A stretch of DNA of 47,873 nt from Acidimicrobiia bacterium (GCA_015488325.1 WFOA01000015.1:1-47873); one strand, 5' to 3'; positions 18,130 to 26,795 are shown, counted from the stretch's first letter. Numbers and translations: made by a program. Notes: generated by a model not told the origin, from the letters alone.

Positions 18130-19426
18130 CATGAGACAGCCCCTCCCCATGGGAGTCGGGAGCCTGACCCGGGGCTGGGCCGCGGTCCTGGCTCTCGGAG
18201 TCGTCGGGACGGTGGTGGGAATCGTCGGCTATGCCGTCGAGCGAACCCAAGGCATGGTCGCCACCGGGATGCGTGACCTGGGCACGATGCAGGGCGCCAC
18301 CTGGGGCATCTACATCGCCCTGGTCGTCTACTTCGTCGGCGTCAGCTTCGCCGGCATCACCGTCGCCGCCCTCATCCGGCTGTTCCGGCTCGACAAGCTC
18401 CGCGGTGTCGCCCGCATGGCCGAGGTGCTCACCGTCGTGGCGTTGATCCTCGGCGCCCTGGCGATCATCGTCGACCTGGGGCAGCCGGTCCGAGGTGTCA
18501 TCAACCTGTTCCGCTATGCTCGACCCCAGTCGCCGTTCTTCGGGACGTTCAGCCTGGTGATCTCCGGGTACCTGTTCGCCAGCCTCGTCTACCTGTACCT
18601 GACCGCCCGCCGTGACGCCGCCGTCCTCGCCCGGCGACCCTCCCGCCTCCAGGGCTTCTTCCGGCTGTGGGCGGCCGGCTACGAGGACACCCCCGAACAG
18701 CGGGCCCGGGACCGGCGGGTCACCTTCTGGCTGGCCCTGGCGATCCTGCCGTTGCTGGTGATCGCCCACTCGTCGCTCGGTTTCGTGTTCGGGCTCCAGG
18801 TGGGTCGGCCCGGATGGTTCGGGACCCTGCAAGCCCCCGCCTTCGTCGTTCTGGCCGGGGTCTCCGGGGTGGGCCACATCATCGTCCTCGCCGCCATCGT
18901 CCGAAAGGCCCTGGGGCTGGAGAGGAGGATCGGCAGGGACGCCTTCGGATGGCTCGGTCTGTTCCTTCTGGGCCTGCTCGCCACCTACCTCTACTTCGTC
19001 GTCGTCGAGGTCCTCACCATCATCTACCAGCCCGGTGTGATCGAGCAGCGACTCTCCGAGGCGCTCCTGTCGGGGACCTACGCCTGGCTCTTCTGGGGTT
19101 CGGTGGCGACGCTGGTCGTCCCCTTCCTCATCCTCGCCTGGATGGCCCTCACCCGAACCTGGAGGGTGGGGTGGCTGGTCACGAGCGGGATCCTCGTCAA
19201 CCTGGGGGCGATCGGCAAGCGGTACCTGATCGTCGTTCCCTCCCAGACCCACGGCCAGCTCCTCCCCTACGGGGTCGGGTCCTACACACCGAGTCTGGTG
19301 GAGCTCGCCGTCACCGTCGGCCTGTTCTCCCTGGGGGCGGTGTTGATCACCCTGTTCATGAAGGTGTTCCCCATCGTCGACCTCGAAACCGAGGCATCGA
19401 CGGAACTCGAGGAGGTGTCGGCATGA
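18116..19426 (+). CDS. NrfD/PsrC-family quinone-reactive membrane subunit
   Basis: 436 residues with eight to ten hydrophobic helices, e.g. AAVLALGVVGTVVGIVGYAV and GIYIALVVYFVGVSFAGITV. It resembles the larger NrfD/HybB/PsrC membrane anchors that exchange electrons with quinones. SPFFGTFSLVISGY and IVVPSQTHGQLLPYGVGSYTP are typical of this family. ATG 18116 overlaps the Fe-S gene by 14 bases and is preceded by GGAG. It should anchor the catalytic and Fe-S subunits in the membrane and connect them to the quinone pool. Confidence 0.85.
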   Translation: MPTRDMRQPLPMGVGSLTRGWAAVLALGVVGTVVGIVGYAVERTQGMVATGMRDLGTMQGATWGIYIALVVYFVGVSFAGITVAALIRLFRLDKLRGVARMAEVLTVVALILGALAIIVDLGQPVRGVINLFRYARPQSPFFGTFSLVISGYLFASLVYLYLTARRDAAVLARRPSRLQGFFRLWAAGYEDTPEQRARDRRVTFWLALAILPLLVIAHSSLGFVFGLQVGRPGWFGTLQAPAFVVLAGVSGVGHIIVLAAIVRKALGLERRIGRDAFGWLGLFLLGLLATYLYFVVVEVLTIIYQPGVIEQRLSEALLSGTYAWLFWGSVATLVVPFLILAWMALTRTWRVGWLVTSGILVNLGAIGKRYLIVVPSQTHGQLLPYGVGSYTPSLVELAVTVGLFSLGAVLITLFMKVFPIVDLETEASTELEEVSA

Positions 19427-19632
19427 CCAAACGTGGGGTCGTGACGATCGGCATGATCCTGGTCGGAGCGGTGCTCATGGTGTGGAGCTATTTCGTGGGG
19501 GCGGCGCCGTGGTGTGCCACCGGTGTCGAATGCTCCAACCCACGTGTTGAATGGGCGCCGGCCCTGTTCGTGCTCGGCGTCGTGGTGGCGTTCTCGTCGG
19601 CTCTCTACTACTCGATCGCCAAAGACAAGTGA
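19423..19632 (+). CDS. Small 69-residue membrane peptide of the molybdopterin complex operon
   Basis: Not a separate line in the ORF track because it sits at the end of a longer shadow frame. It starts MTKRGVVTIGMILVGAVLMV and has two hydrophobic segments (about residues 6-27 and 46-64) flanking a loop with two cysteines (WCATGVECSNP). ATGA overlap with the NrfD gene and GTGA overlap with the chaperone gene make it an integral member of the operon. Two TM helices, conserved frame and tight coupling suggest a small accessory subunit. I recognise no family. Confidence 0.7.
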   Translation: MTKRGVVTIGMILVGAVLMVWSYFVGAAPWCATGVECSNPRVEWAPALFVLGVVVAFSSALYYSIAKDK

Positions 19633-20285
19633 GCCTCGAAGGGACCGCCCGCCTCCGCCAAGGGGTCTACCGGCTCCTCGCCCTCGGATTCTCCTATCCC
19701 AGCCCCAGGCTGGTGGAGACGGCGGCGGGGGCGCCGGCCGCCCTCGACGCCTACGGCCTCTTCGACTTCTCCTTCTCCCTCGACGTCGTGGAGGCCTCCG
19801 CGGAGGTGGCACGGTCCTCCCTCGAAGAGCTGGAGGTGGCCTACATCGCCCTGTTCGAAGCTGGGCTCGGCGGCACCGCCTGCTCCCTCTTCGAGTCCGA
19901 CCACCTCGCCGACCCCCGGCTCGGTCAGGTCGCCGAGGTCCGCTCCGCGGTCCGTCGTACCCTGCTCCGGTTCGGCCTCACCCTGGAGGGGACGCTCCCC
20001 GACATGGTGGATCACCTCTCCACCGAGCTGGACGCGATGGCGCTCCTCTGTTCTCGGGAGGTGACGGACTGGGAGACGTCGGGGCGACCGGGGCGAAGCC
20101 TCTCCCACCAGCGGGAGCTCTTCGAAGACCACCTGGGGCGATGGGCGCCGTCGCTGGCCCGACAGGTGCGGGACGCCGCCCGTCATCCCGCCTACACGGC
20201 GTTGGCGGCCGCCCTGGCGGCCTTCGTCGAACATGAACGGCAATGGCTGCCTCGACTCGTCGAGACGGCGGAGGCTCTGCGGTGA
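19629..20285 (+). CDS. TorD/DmsD-family molybdoenzyme maturation chaperone
   Basis: 218 residues, mostly helical, with YRLLALGFSYPSP near the N-terminus and VAYIALFEAG then CSLFESDH mid-protein, typical of TorD-like chaperones. These bind the twin-arginine signal of a molybdoenzyme and hold it until cofactor insertion, here presumably the 866-residue subunit. GTG 19629 overlaps the previous stop as GTGA, and its own stop overlaps the next GTG in the same way. Cytoplasmic. Confidence 0.8.
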   Translation: MSLEGTARLRQGVYRLLALGFSYPSPRLVETAAGAPAALDAYGLFDFSFSLDVVEASAEVARSSLEELEVAYIALFEAGLGGTACSLFESDHLADPRLGQVAEVRSAVRRTLLRFGLTLEGTLPDMVDHLSTELDAMALLCSREVTDWETSGRPGRSLSHQRELFEDHLGRWAPSLARQVRDAARHPAYTALAAALAAFVEHERQWLPRLVETAEALR

Positions 20286-21661
20286 CGACACTCCTCATCT
20301 GCGCCGACGGCTGGGACGGGCCGCCTCCCGACCTCGACGGGGTGGACTCGGTCCTCGTCGACGAGCTCTGCGTCGGCTCCCGATCCGTCGAAGCGGCCAT
20401 CCCCGAAGCCACCGACGAGTTGGCGGTGGCCGTGCATCGCCGACAGGTGAACCTGGGGGCGTTGCAGGCGGGGATGCGGCGAGCAGGCTTCGACCCCTTC
20501 GCGGTGGCGGTGGTGGACTTGGACGCCGTCGGGACGCCGTCGGAGTTCCCGGTGGCGGTCGCGGCCGGCCTGGCGCGGGCCCGGGCGTTTCGCGGCGCGG
20601 CCCCCGAACAGATCAAGCTGCTCCCATCCGACCGGAGGACCCGACGCGGTTTCCTCTCCCTCGGGGCCCCCACCTACACGGGAGCCCCTCGCATCGTCCC
20701 CGAGGTGTGCGCGGCCGACCGTGGGTGCGACCTCTGCGTCACCGAATGCCCCGCCGGGGCGTTGTCCTGGTCGGACGGCCGGGTCGTCTACGACCCCACC
20801 TCGTGTGTGGTCTGCGGGATCTGTCTCACCACCTGCCCGGTCGGCGCCGTCGACCATCCGACGGCTTCGCCGGCGGCGATCTCCGAGGAGATCGCCGCGG
20901 CGGTCGCCGCCTCCGAGACGACGACCGCGATCCGGTTCCGCTGCCGGGAGGCGGTGGTACCCGCCGAGCCCGGCTGGTATCAGGTGGAGGTCCCGTGCAC
21001 CCAGATGTTGACCGTGGGATGGTTTCTGGCCGCCCGGGCTCTGGGCGCAGCCGACGTCGACGCGGTCCCCTGTTCCCGAGGGGGCTGCACCCTCGGCGGC
21101 GACGAACGTCTCGCCGGGACCCTGGCGGATCTGGCCACGGTCGTCAACGCCGTCGGATCCCCGGTGGCCGACGTCCAGGCGGACGACGGTTTCGCGGCGG
21201 CAGCCACGACGAGGCTGATCGAACGGTTCGCCGACCCCGCAGCGCCCGGGTGGGTGGAGCTGTCGGTCTCCGACGTCGGTTCGGTGACGATCGACCCCGA
21301 CGCCTGCACCGCCTGCGAGGCCTGCGCGACGGTCTGTCCCCCCTCGGCGCTCCTCTCCACCTCCGACGACGGGGTCCGCATCACCTTCGATCCCCGGATG
21401 TGTGTCGCGTGCGGACTCTGCGTCCGGGTCTGCCCCGAAGTCGACGAAGGTGCCATCGCCCTGCGCCGAGGATTCGACCTCGCCGACCGGCGGCGGGGAC
21501 GGCGGACCCTCCGTCACGATCCGACGCCCCGCTGCGAGCTGTGCGGCGCCCCCGTGGCTCCGGCGTCGATGCTGGCCCGGATCTCCGAGTTGCTCGGTCC
21601 GGAAGGCTCGGCGACGATGGCCCTCGTCGGGCGGCGCTGCATCGACTGTCGAGGCCGCTGA
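20282..21661 (+). CDS. Polyferredoxin with two 4Fe-4S pairs and an MvhD-like segment
   Basis: 459 residues with an unusual layout. Residues ~1-140 are unassigned. At ~143-182 is a 4Fe-4S pair (CDLCVTECP, CVVCGICLTTCP). At ~195-300 is a segment resembling the MvhD/HdrA-associated delta subunit (VPCTQMLTVGWFL, VPCSRGGCTLGG). At ~342-385 is a second 4Fe-4S pair (CTACEACATVCP, CVACGLCVRVCP). The C-terminus has a rubredoxin/zinc-ribbon-like CELC ... CIDC. GTG 20282 overlaps the chaperone stop. It probably carries electrons between soluble donors and the membrane complex, or is an assembly factor. The function is inferred from motifs only. Confidence 0.75.
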   Translation: MTTLLICADGWDGPPPDLDGVDSVLVDELCVGSRSVEAAIPEATDELAVAVHRRQVNLGALQAGMRRAGFDPFAVAVVDLDAVGTPSEFPVAVAAGLARARAFRGAAPEQIKLLPSDRRTRRGFLSLGAPTYTGAPRIVPEVCAADRGCDLCVTECPAGALSWSDGRVVYDPTSCVVCGICLTTCPVGAVDHPTASPAAISEEIAAAVAASETTTAIRFRCREAVVPAEPGWYQVEVPCTQMLTVGWFLAARALGAADVDAVPCSRGGCTLGGDERLAGTLADLATVVNAVGSPVADVQADDGFAAAATTRLIERFADPAAPGWVELSVSDVGSVTIDPDACTACEACATVCPPSALLSTSDDGVRITFDPRMCVACGLCVRVCPEVDEGAIALRRGFDLADRRRGRRTLRHDPTPRCELCGAPVAPASMLARISELLGPEGSATMALVGRRCIDCRGR

Positions 21662-21771
21662 GCATTCGCCGTGACGTCCGCCGGGTCCCCGGACGTCCCA
21701 GCACGGTACAGTCGGTGTTCCGGAGACAGCGAGGTGGCTTCGCCCGTGCCGCCCCAAACCGTTGGTTCGTC

Positions 21772-22899
21772 ATGACGATCACCTTCCGAGGCGCCGTCCT
21801 CCGCGAGAGGGGACTTCCCCGCCCCTACGTGGAGTCCCGCCCCTTCGAGGTCGTCGAGCTGGAGCTCCCGGCGCCGGGACCCGGGGAGGTGCTGGTGAAG
21901 GTCCGGGCGGCCGGCCTGTGCCGCTCCGACCTGTCGGTGGTGACCGGCGCCCGGGTGTGGCCGCTGCCGATGGTGGTGGGTCACGAAGCCGCCGGAACGG
22001 TCGAGGCGGTGGGAGCCGGGGTGGATCGGGTCGGCCCCGGAGACGACGTCGTCCTCGTCTACCTCCCCCAATGCGGGACGTGCCGTCGCTGTGAAAGCGG
22101 TGAACCGTGGCTCTGCAAGGTGGGCATGGCCGCCAACCTGAGAGGCGAGCTGCTCACCGGCGGCACCCGGCTCACCCACCGGGGGGAGCCGATCCACCAC
22201 CACATGGGGGTGGCCGCGTTCGCCGAGTACGCCCTGGTGGCGGAACCGTCGGCGGTGCCGGTCCCGTCCGGACTCTCGGCCCGGGACGTGGCGGTGTTCG
22301 GCTGCGCCGTGCTCTGCGGGGCGGGCACGGTCCTCAACACCGCCCGGGTCCGTCCCGGAGAGTCGGTGGCGGTGGTGGGACTCGGCGCCGTCGGGCTGGC
22401 GGCCGTGATGGGAGCCCGCGTCGCCGGGGCTGGCCGAATCGTCGCCTTCGACCTCCTCGAGACGAAGCTGGAGGCGGCTTCGGCCGTGGGGGCGACCGAG
22501 GTGGCAGTCGCCGACGACGCCGCCGTCGAGGACCTGATCCGCCGAACCGACGGCGGCGTCGACCACGCCGTCGAGGCGTCCGGCACGCTGGAGGGATTCG
22601 AGCTGGCTTCGAAGCTGGTACGTCCCGGCGGGACCGTCACCACCCTGGGCCTGCCCGGCCCCGGGGTGTCTCATGCCCTGGCGCTCGCTCCCCTCGTCGC
22701 CTCGGGGCTCACGATCCGGGGGAGCTACCTCGGGTCCTGCGACGTCCGCCGGGATCTGCCCCGGTTCGTCGAGCTGTATCGGGAAGGAAGGTTCCCCGCC
22801 GACCGGCTCGTCACCCACCATCTGGGCCTCGACGACCTCAATACCGCCCTCGACCGCCTCGCCGACGGCGCCGCCCTCCGTCAGGTCGTCGAGTTCTGA
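21772..22899 (+). CDS. Zinc-dependent alcohol dehydrogenase (class III-like MDR)
   Basis: 375 residues. Catalytic-zinc elements are GLCRSDLSVV and VGHEAAG, the structural-zinc loop is CGTCRRCESGEPWLC, and the Rossmann motif is VVGLGAVGLAAV. The fold is that of long-chain MDR dehydrogenases related to glutathione/mycothiol-formaldehyde and aryl-alcohol dehydrogenases. ATG 21772 is preceded by no clear ribosome site; a TACAGT box lies 60 bases upstream and GTG 21715 is an in-frame alternative. It follows the molybdoenzyme operon by 110 bases and converges on korB with a 10-base gap. An aromatic alcohol or aldehyde substrate would suit the context but is unproven. Confidence 0.85.
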   Translation: MTITFRGAVLRERGLPRPYVESRPFEVVELELPAPGPGEVLVKVRAAGLCRSDLSVVTGARVWPLPMVVGHEAAGTVEAVGAGVDRVGPGDDVVLVYLPQCGTCRRCESGEPWLCKVGMAANLRGELLTGGTRLTHRGEPIHHHMGVAAFAEYALVAEPSAVPVPSGLSARDVAVFGCAVLCGAGTVLNTARVRPGESVAVVGLGAVGLAAVMGARVAGAGRIVAFDLLETKLEAASAVGATEVAVADDAAVEDLIRRTDGGVDHAVEASGTLEGFELASKLVRPGGTVTTLGLPGPGVSHALALAPLVASGLTIRGSYLGSCDVRRDLPRFVELYREGRFPADRLVTHHLGLDDLNTALDRLADGAALRQVVEF

Positions 22900-22909
22900 T
22901 CTTCGGGGT

Positions 22910-23746
22910 TCACACCCGGTAGCGGTCGAGGAGGTCCTGGTAGGCGGCGGCGTTGGCCGCAGGGTCGACGTCGGCCGCGGCCGGTACCGTCTCCTCTCGG
23001 GGTGAACGGTCGGCGTCGAGGAGGATCTGGCCGGTGGCGATCCGGCCTTCCGCCGCCAGTCCGGTGGTGACGGCGAAGGCGGCCGCCCGGTCGGAGGGGT
23101 CGTATCCCTGTCGGGTGTCGACGTCTTCGACCAGATGCTCCCAGGATGCGTAGGTGTCGTTGTAGGTGACGCAGGGGGACAGCACCTCGACGAAGGCGAA
23201 CCCGCGGCCTTCCCGGGCGTAGCGGACGGCGTCGGTCATGAGCCGCCGAAGCTGGTCGGGATGACGGCTGAACCCCCGGGCGAGGAACCCGGAGGCGGGG
23301 ATCGAGAGCCCCAGGTCGATGGCGTCGAACCCCCCGATCCCCGACAGGCCGTGCCGTGTCGGCGAATCCTGGCCCTTGGTGAGCCCGTACACGCCGTTGT
23401 TCATCACGACGTATACGAAGGGCAGGTCCCGCCGGAAGGCGTGGACCAGATGCCCCATGCCGATGGCGTAGCCGTCGCCGTCGCCGCCTGCAGCCACCAC
23501 GGTGAGGCGGGGATTGGCGAGGTGGACCCCGGCGGCGGTGGGCAACACCCGTCCGTGGAGGGCGTGGTACCCGTAGGTGCCGAGGTTGTTCTGGACGGTG
23601 CCGCTGCAGCCGATCCCGGCCAGCACGACGATCTCGTGGGGTGGGATGTCGAGGGCGGCGAAGGCGTGGGCCATCGCCCCTTGGACGCCGAAGTGGCCGC
23701 AGCCGGCACACCAGATGGGACGGGCCGGGGTGTAGGTGACGGTCAT
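22910..23746 (-). CDS. korB: 2-oxoacid:ferredoxin oxidoreductase, TPP-binding beta subunit (KorB-like)
   Basis: 278 residues. All four cluster cysteines of the KorB type are visible (IWCAGCGHF, GIGCSGT and SPCVTYND). The thiamine-diphosphate segment is GGDGDGYAIGMGH with NNGVYGLTKGQ. Together with KorA it decarboxylates a 2-oxoacid to acyl-CoA and reduces ferredoxin. 2-oxoglutarate is the commonest substrate of this subgroup in actinobacteria, but phenylglyoxylate or another aryl-oxoacid is possible given the neighbours. ATG 23746 overlaps the korA stop as ATGA. Last gene of a three-gene operon. Confidence 0.88.
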   Translation of the reverse strand: MTVTYTPARPIWCAGCGHFGVQGAMAHAFAALDIPPHEIVVLAGIGCSGTVQNNLGTYGYHALHGRVLPTAAGVHLANPRLTVVAAGGDGDGYAIGMGHLVHAFRRDLPFVYVVMNNGVYGLTKGQDSPTRHGLSGIGGFDAIDLGLSIPASGFLARGFSRHPDQLRRLMTDAVRYAREGRGFAFVEVLSPCVTYNDTYASWEHLVEDVDTRQGYDPSDRAAAFAVTTGLAAEGRIATGQILLDADRSPREETVPAAADVDPAANAAAYQDLLDRYRV

Positions 23747-25515
23747 CGTCCCACCTCCTCTTCCAGGATCCTCCCCGCCAGCTCCCCGGGCCGGAAGGGG
23801 ACGCCGTCGTAGCGGAGGACCGGGACCAGCCGGTCTCGGGGAACGCCGACGGAGGCCAACAGGTGGGTGAGCTGGGCTTCGGCGTTGTGTTCCACCACGT
23901 ACACCCGCTTTCGGCGCTCGACGAACTCGACGGTCTCGTCGAGGACCGGCCACAGGGTTCGGGGCTGGAGCCCGGCGACGGGGACGCCGGCGGCGGCGAG
24001 GAGTTCGGCGGCCTCGGTCATGACTCCGAGCTGCATGCCGATCCCGAGGATCCCCAGCGGGGCGTCGTCGGTTCCGAACCGCCGACCGCCTGGAAGACGG
24101 GGCCGAACCGTGTCGAGTTTCCGCATCCGTTTGTCCATCATCGCCACCCGGTTGGCCGGTTCGGTGGAGACCTGGCCCCATTCGTTCCGTTCGTTGCCGG
24201 TGACGAGGTTCATGCCGCCGGGCGTTCCGGGGACCGCCCACGGGGAGATCCCGTCGTCGGTGATGGCGTACCGGCGGTACTCGCCCTGGGCGGCGAGGTC
24301 GGCTACGGACACGACCTTGCCTCCTTCGATCTCGACGCCGTCGACATCGAAGGGGGGCACGGTCACCGAATCCTGGGAGACGGCCTGGTCCAACAGGAGG
24401 AACACGGGTCCTTGGAAGAGGTAGGCGAGGTTGGTCGCCTCGACCGCCAGTTCGAAACAGTCGGTGGGGTCGCCGGGCGCGAGGACGATCCGGGGGAAGT
24501 CGCCGTTGCCGCCATGCACGACCATCCCGATGTCGCTCTGCTCGGGTTTGGTGGGCATCCCGGTGGAGGGCCCGGACCGCTGGCAGTCGACCACGACCAC
24601 CGGGATCTCGGCGGAGCCGAGCTGGCTGATGCCTTCCTGCATGAGGGCGAGACCCGGACCGGACGTTGCGGTCATGGCCCGCACCCCGGCCAGCGCGGCG
24701 CCGATCGCGAGGTTGATGGCGGCCAGCTCGTCTTCGGCCTGCAGGGCCACCCCTCCGAAGCGGGGGAGCTGGCGTTCCAGCCAGCTCAGGATCTCCGAGG
24801 CCGGGGTGATCGGATACCCGGCGTAGAAGCGGCCCCCCGCCACCAGGAACCCGAAGGCGAGCGCCTCGTTTCCGGAGATGAGGATGCGGTCGTCGGCCTG
24901 GGCCGAGTCGAGCCTCCAGGGGCTGGCCCCCTCCCCGAGACCTTGGCTGTCGGCGTAGGCGAACCCTTCCCGGAGGGCTTCGAGGTTGGCGGCGGCTACT
25001 TCGGGACGGAGATGGGAGAAACGCCGGGCGAGGACCTCTTCGGCTTCGGCGTCGCCGACGCCGAGCATCCGGGCGGCGACCCCGAAGGCGAGGCTGTTCT
25101 TGAACAGGTCCCGCCGCAGGTCCCGGACCGCCATCCGGGCGAAGGGGATCTCGAAGACCCGCGCCCCGGCGGGCAGACGGGTCCGGTCGGCGGGACCATC
25201 GGAGGCGTCGAAGATGACGACACCGTCGTCGGAGAGGCGGGGCCCGCCTTTTTCGACCGCTTCGGCGTCGAAGGCGACGAGGAGGTCGATGCGGTCTCCG
25301 AGACTGCCCCGGGGAACGAGCGATCCCCGCATGAGGGCGGCGGCGTGGCCCCCTTTGATCCGGGAGGCGACGTCCCGGGCCACGTAGAGGTGGAACCCCC
25401 GCCGGCCCAGGAGGATCCCCAACAGGTTGGCGACGGTGAGGGAGCCGTCTCCGCCTTGGCCGGCGACCATGACGTCGAGGTCGGTGAGGACACGTTTCGT
25501 ACCGGTGGCGGTCAT
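23743..25515 (-). CDS. korA: 2-oxoacid:ferredoxin oxidoreductase, fused gamma-alpha subunit (KorA-like)
   Basis: 590 residues. Residues 1-190 form the gamma domain (VMVAGQGGDGSLTVANLLG, SRIKGGHAA). The remainder is the alpha domain (GNEALAFGFLVAGGRFYAGYP, TATSGPGLALMQEG, QRSGPSTGMPTKPEQSD). The fusion and length match actinobacterial KorA. ATG 25515 overlaps the upstream FrhB-like stop as ATGA, and the track extension to 25581 is within that gene. It forms the CoA-dependent oxoacid oxidoreductase with KorB. Confidence 0.88.
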   Translation of the reverse strand: MTATGTKRVLTDLDVMVAGQGGDGSLTVANLLGILLGRRGFHLYVARDVASRIKGGHAAALMRGSLVPRGSLGDRIDLLVAFDAEAVEKGGPRLSDDGVVIFDASDGPADRTRLPAGARVFEIPFARMAVRDLRRDLFKNSLAFGVAARMLGVGDAEAEEVLARRFSHLRPEVAAANLEALREGFAYADSQGLGEGASPWRLDSAQADDRILISGNEALAFGFLVAGGRFYAGYPITPASEILSWLERQLPRFGGVALQAEDELAAINLAIGAALAGVRAMTATSGPGLALMQEGISQLGSAEIPVVVVDCQRSGPSTGMPTKPEQSDIGMVVHGGNGDFPRIVLAPGDPTDCFELAVEATNLAYLFQGPVFLLLDQAVSQDSVTVPPFDVDGVEIEGGKVVSVADLAAQGEYRRYAITDDGISPWAVPGTPGGMNLVTGNERNEWGQVSTEPANRVAMMDKRMRKLDTVRPRLPGGRRFGTDDAPLGILGIGMQLGVMTEAAELLAAAGVPVAGLQPRTLWPVLDETVEFVERRKRVYVVEHNAEAQLTHLLASVGVPRDRLVPVLRYDGVPFRPGELAGRILEEEVGR

Positions 25516-26795
25516 CGGGACTCTCCGTCGTCGGTGGGGGCGCCGGGACCTTTCGTGTAGAAGGTCTTCGGGTCGAGCCATCCGAGCGCCTGGCGTTGTT
25601 GGAGGGTGGGCATCTGGGCGGGGAGGGGGCGGTTCTTCTTCTTGGCGGCGGACAGCTTACGAAGCAGCTCTTCGCCCCGGGGTTCGTCGGTGAGGGGCCG
25701 CGTCTCGATCCAGCCGTCGTCGATCGCCGCCTGGAAGGCCCGATGTCCGGCTTCGGTGCGGACGAGGGTGAGGGTCCAGTCGTCGAGGCCGATCCCCCCG
25801 GCGGCGATGTCGGCGTTCTCGGCTCCGTAGTCGAGGCAGTACAGGCAGGCCGGGCGGGCGAACTCCCGGTATTTCTTGAGGGATGCCGTCACCACTTCGC
25901 CGTCGTCGAGCCGGACGACCACCTTGCCTTTGATGTTGATGTTGACGATCCGAGAGGGTGGGACGTCGATCATCTCCCCGAGTTTGGCGATGCTCTCGTG
26001 GGTGAAGGCTTCCGAACAGAACAGGCCGACGACCAGGGAGATGTTGTCCCGGTACCAGTCGGCGACCTCGAGACGGATCGACGAGTTCTGCTGGAGGCGC
26101 ACCCCGTCCACCTGGCAGGGCACGCCCACCACCGCCAGGGGGCGGACGTCGTTCCGCATCGCTTCGAGGAGGGCGAGGGTGTTGGGCGAGTAGGTGTAGC
26201 GGGACCCGGCGCAGGCCAGCACGTCCTCTCGGGTACGTGCCAGGCGATGGGTCCCGATCTGGTTGTTGTCGGGGAGGACGTCGCCGAGGACCGCACCTCC
26301 GAGGGTTCCCGTCTCCAAACCGTGGATGATGAGGGCCGAGACCATCCCGCCGTCCTGGCCGCGGTCGAGGATCTTCGGGTCGGTGGCCCGGGCGTAGACC
26401 CCGTAGCTGTACCGCCCGAAGCCTTCGTCGGTGGCGGGAGGGCGGAACTCGACGAGCCGAGGGAGGTCTTTGTCGACCGGTCGCAGCACCGGGCAGACTT
26501 CGGCGCAGAGGACGCAGTAGACACATGCTTCGCGGCGGGCGTCGACGGGGTGTTCGTCTTCGTATTCGAAGACGTCGACGGGACAGATCGTCACACAGGA
26601 TGCACACCCGATGCATTTGCCCGTCTCGACGATTTCGGACATGAGGAAGTCGACGGCCCGGAACCCCCCTTTGTTGAGTTCGGTCCGCCACGCGTACGCC
26701 CACTCGTGGGGATCCGACGCCTCTTCGAGCAGACGGTGGTACCGACGGCGGACGCGCTCCACCTCGGGGTCGCGGGGCACGTCGACCGACGTCAT
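25512..26795 (-). CDS. FrhB-like coenzyme F420 hydrogenase/dehydrogenase beta subunit with 2x[4Fe-4S]
   Basis: 427 residues. The N-terminal third has a ferredoxin pair (CIGCASCVTICP, CVYCVLCAEVCP). The rest is the FrhB-type FAD/F420 domain (GQDGGMVSALIIHGLETG, VGVPCQVDGVRLQQ, GLFCSEAF, CLYCLDYGAENADIAAGG). FrhB homologues transfer electrons between Fe-S clusters and F420 or related acceptors. As first gene of an operon with korA and korB, joined by an ATGA overlap, it probably connects 2-oxoacid oxidation to F420 or another carrier. ATG 26795 has AGGA upstream; the track's 56-residue extension is not family-like. Actinobacteria commonly make F420, which fits. Confidence 0.82.
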   Translation of the reverse strand: MTSVDVPRDPEVERVRRRYHRLLEEASDPHEWAYAWRTELNKGGFRAVDFLMSEIVETGKCIGCASCVTICPVDVFEYEDEHPVDARREACVYCVLCAEVCPVLRPVDKDLPRLVEFRPPATDEGFGRYSYGVYARATDPKILDRGQDGGMVSALIIHGLETGTLGGAVLGDVLPDNNQIGTHRLARTREDVLACAGSRYTYSPNTLALLEAMRNDVRPLAVVGVPCQVDGVRLQQNSSIRLEVADWYRDNISLVVGLFCSEAFTHESIAKLGEMIDVPPSRIVNINIKGKVVVRLDDGEVVTASLKKYREFARPACLYCLDYGAENADIAAGGIGLDDWTLTLVRTEAGHRAFQAAIDDGWIETRPLTDEPRGEELLRKLSAAKKKNRPLPAQMPTLQQRQALGWLDPKTFYTKGPGAPTDDGESR

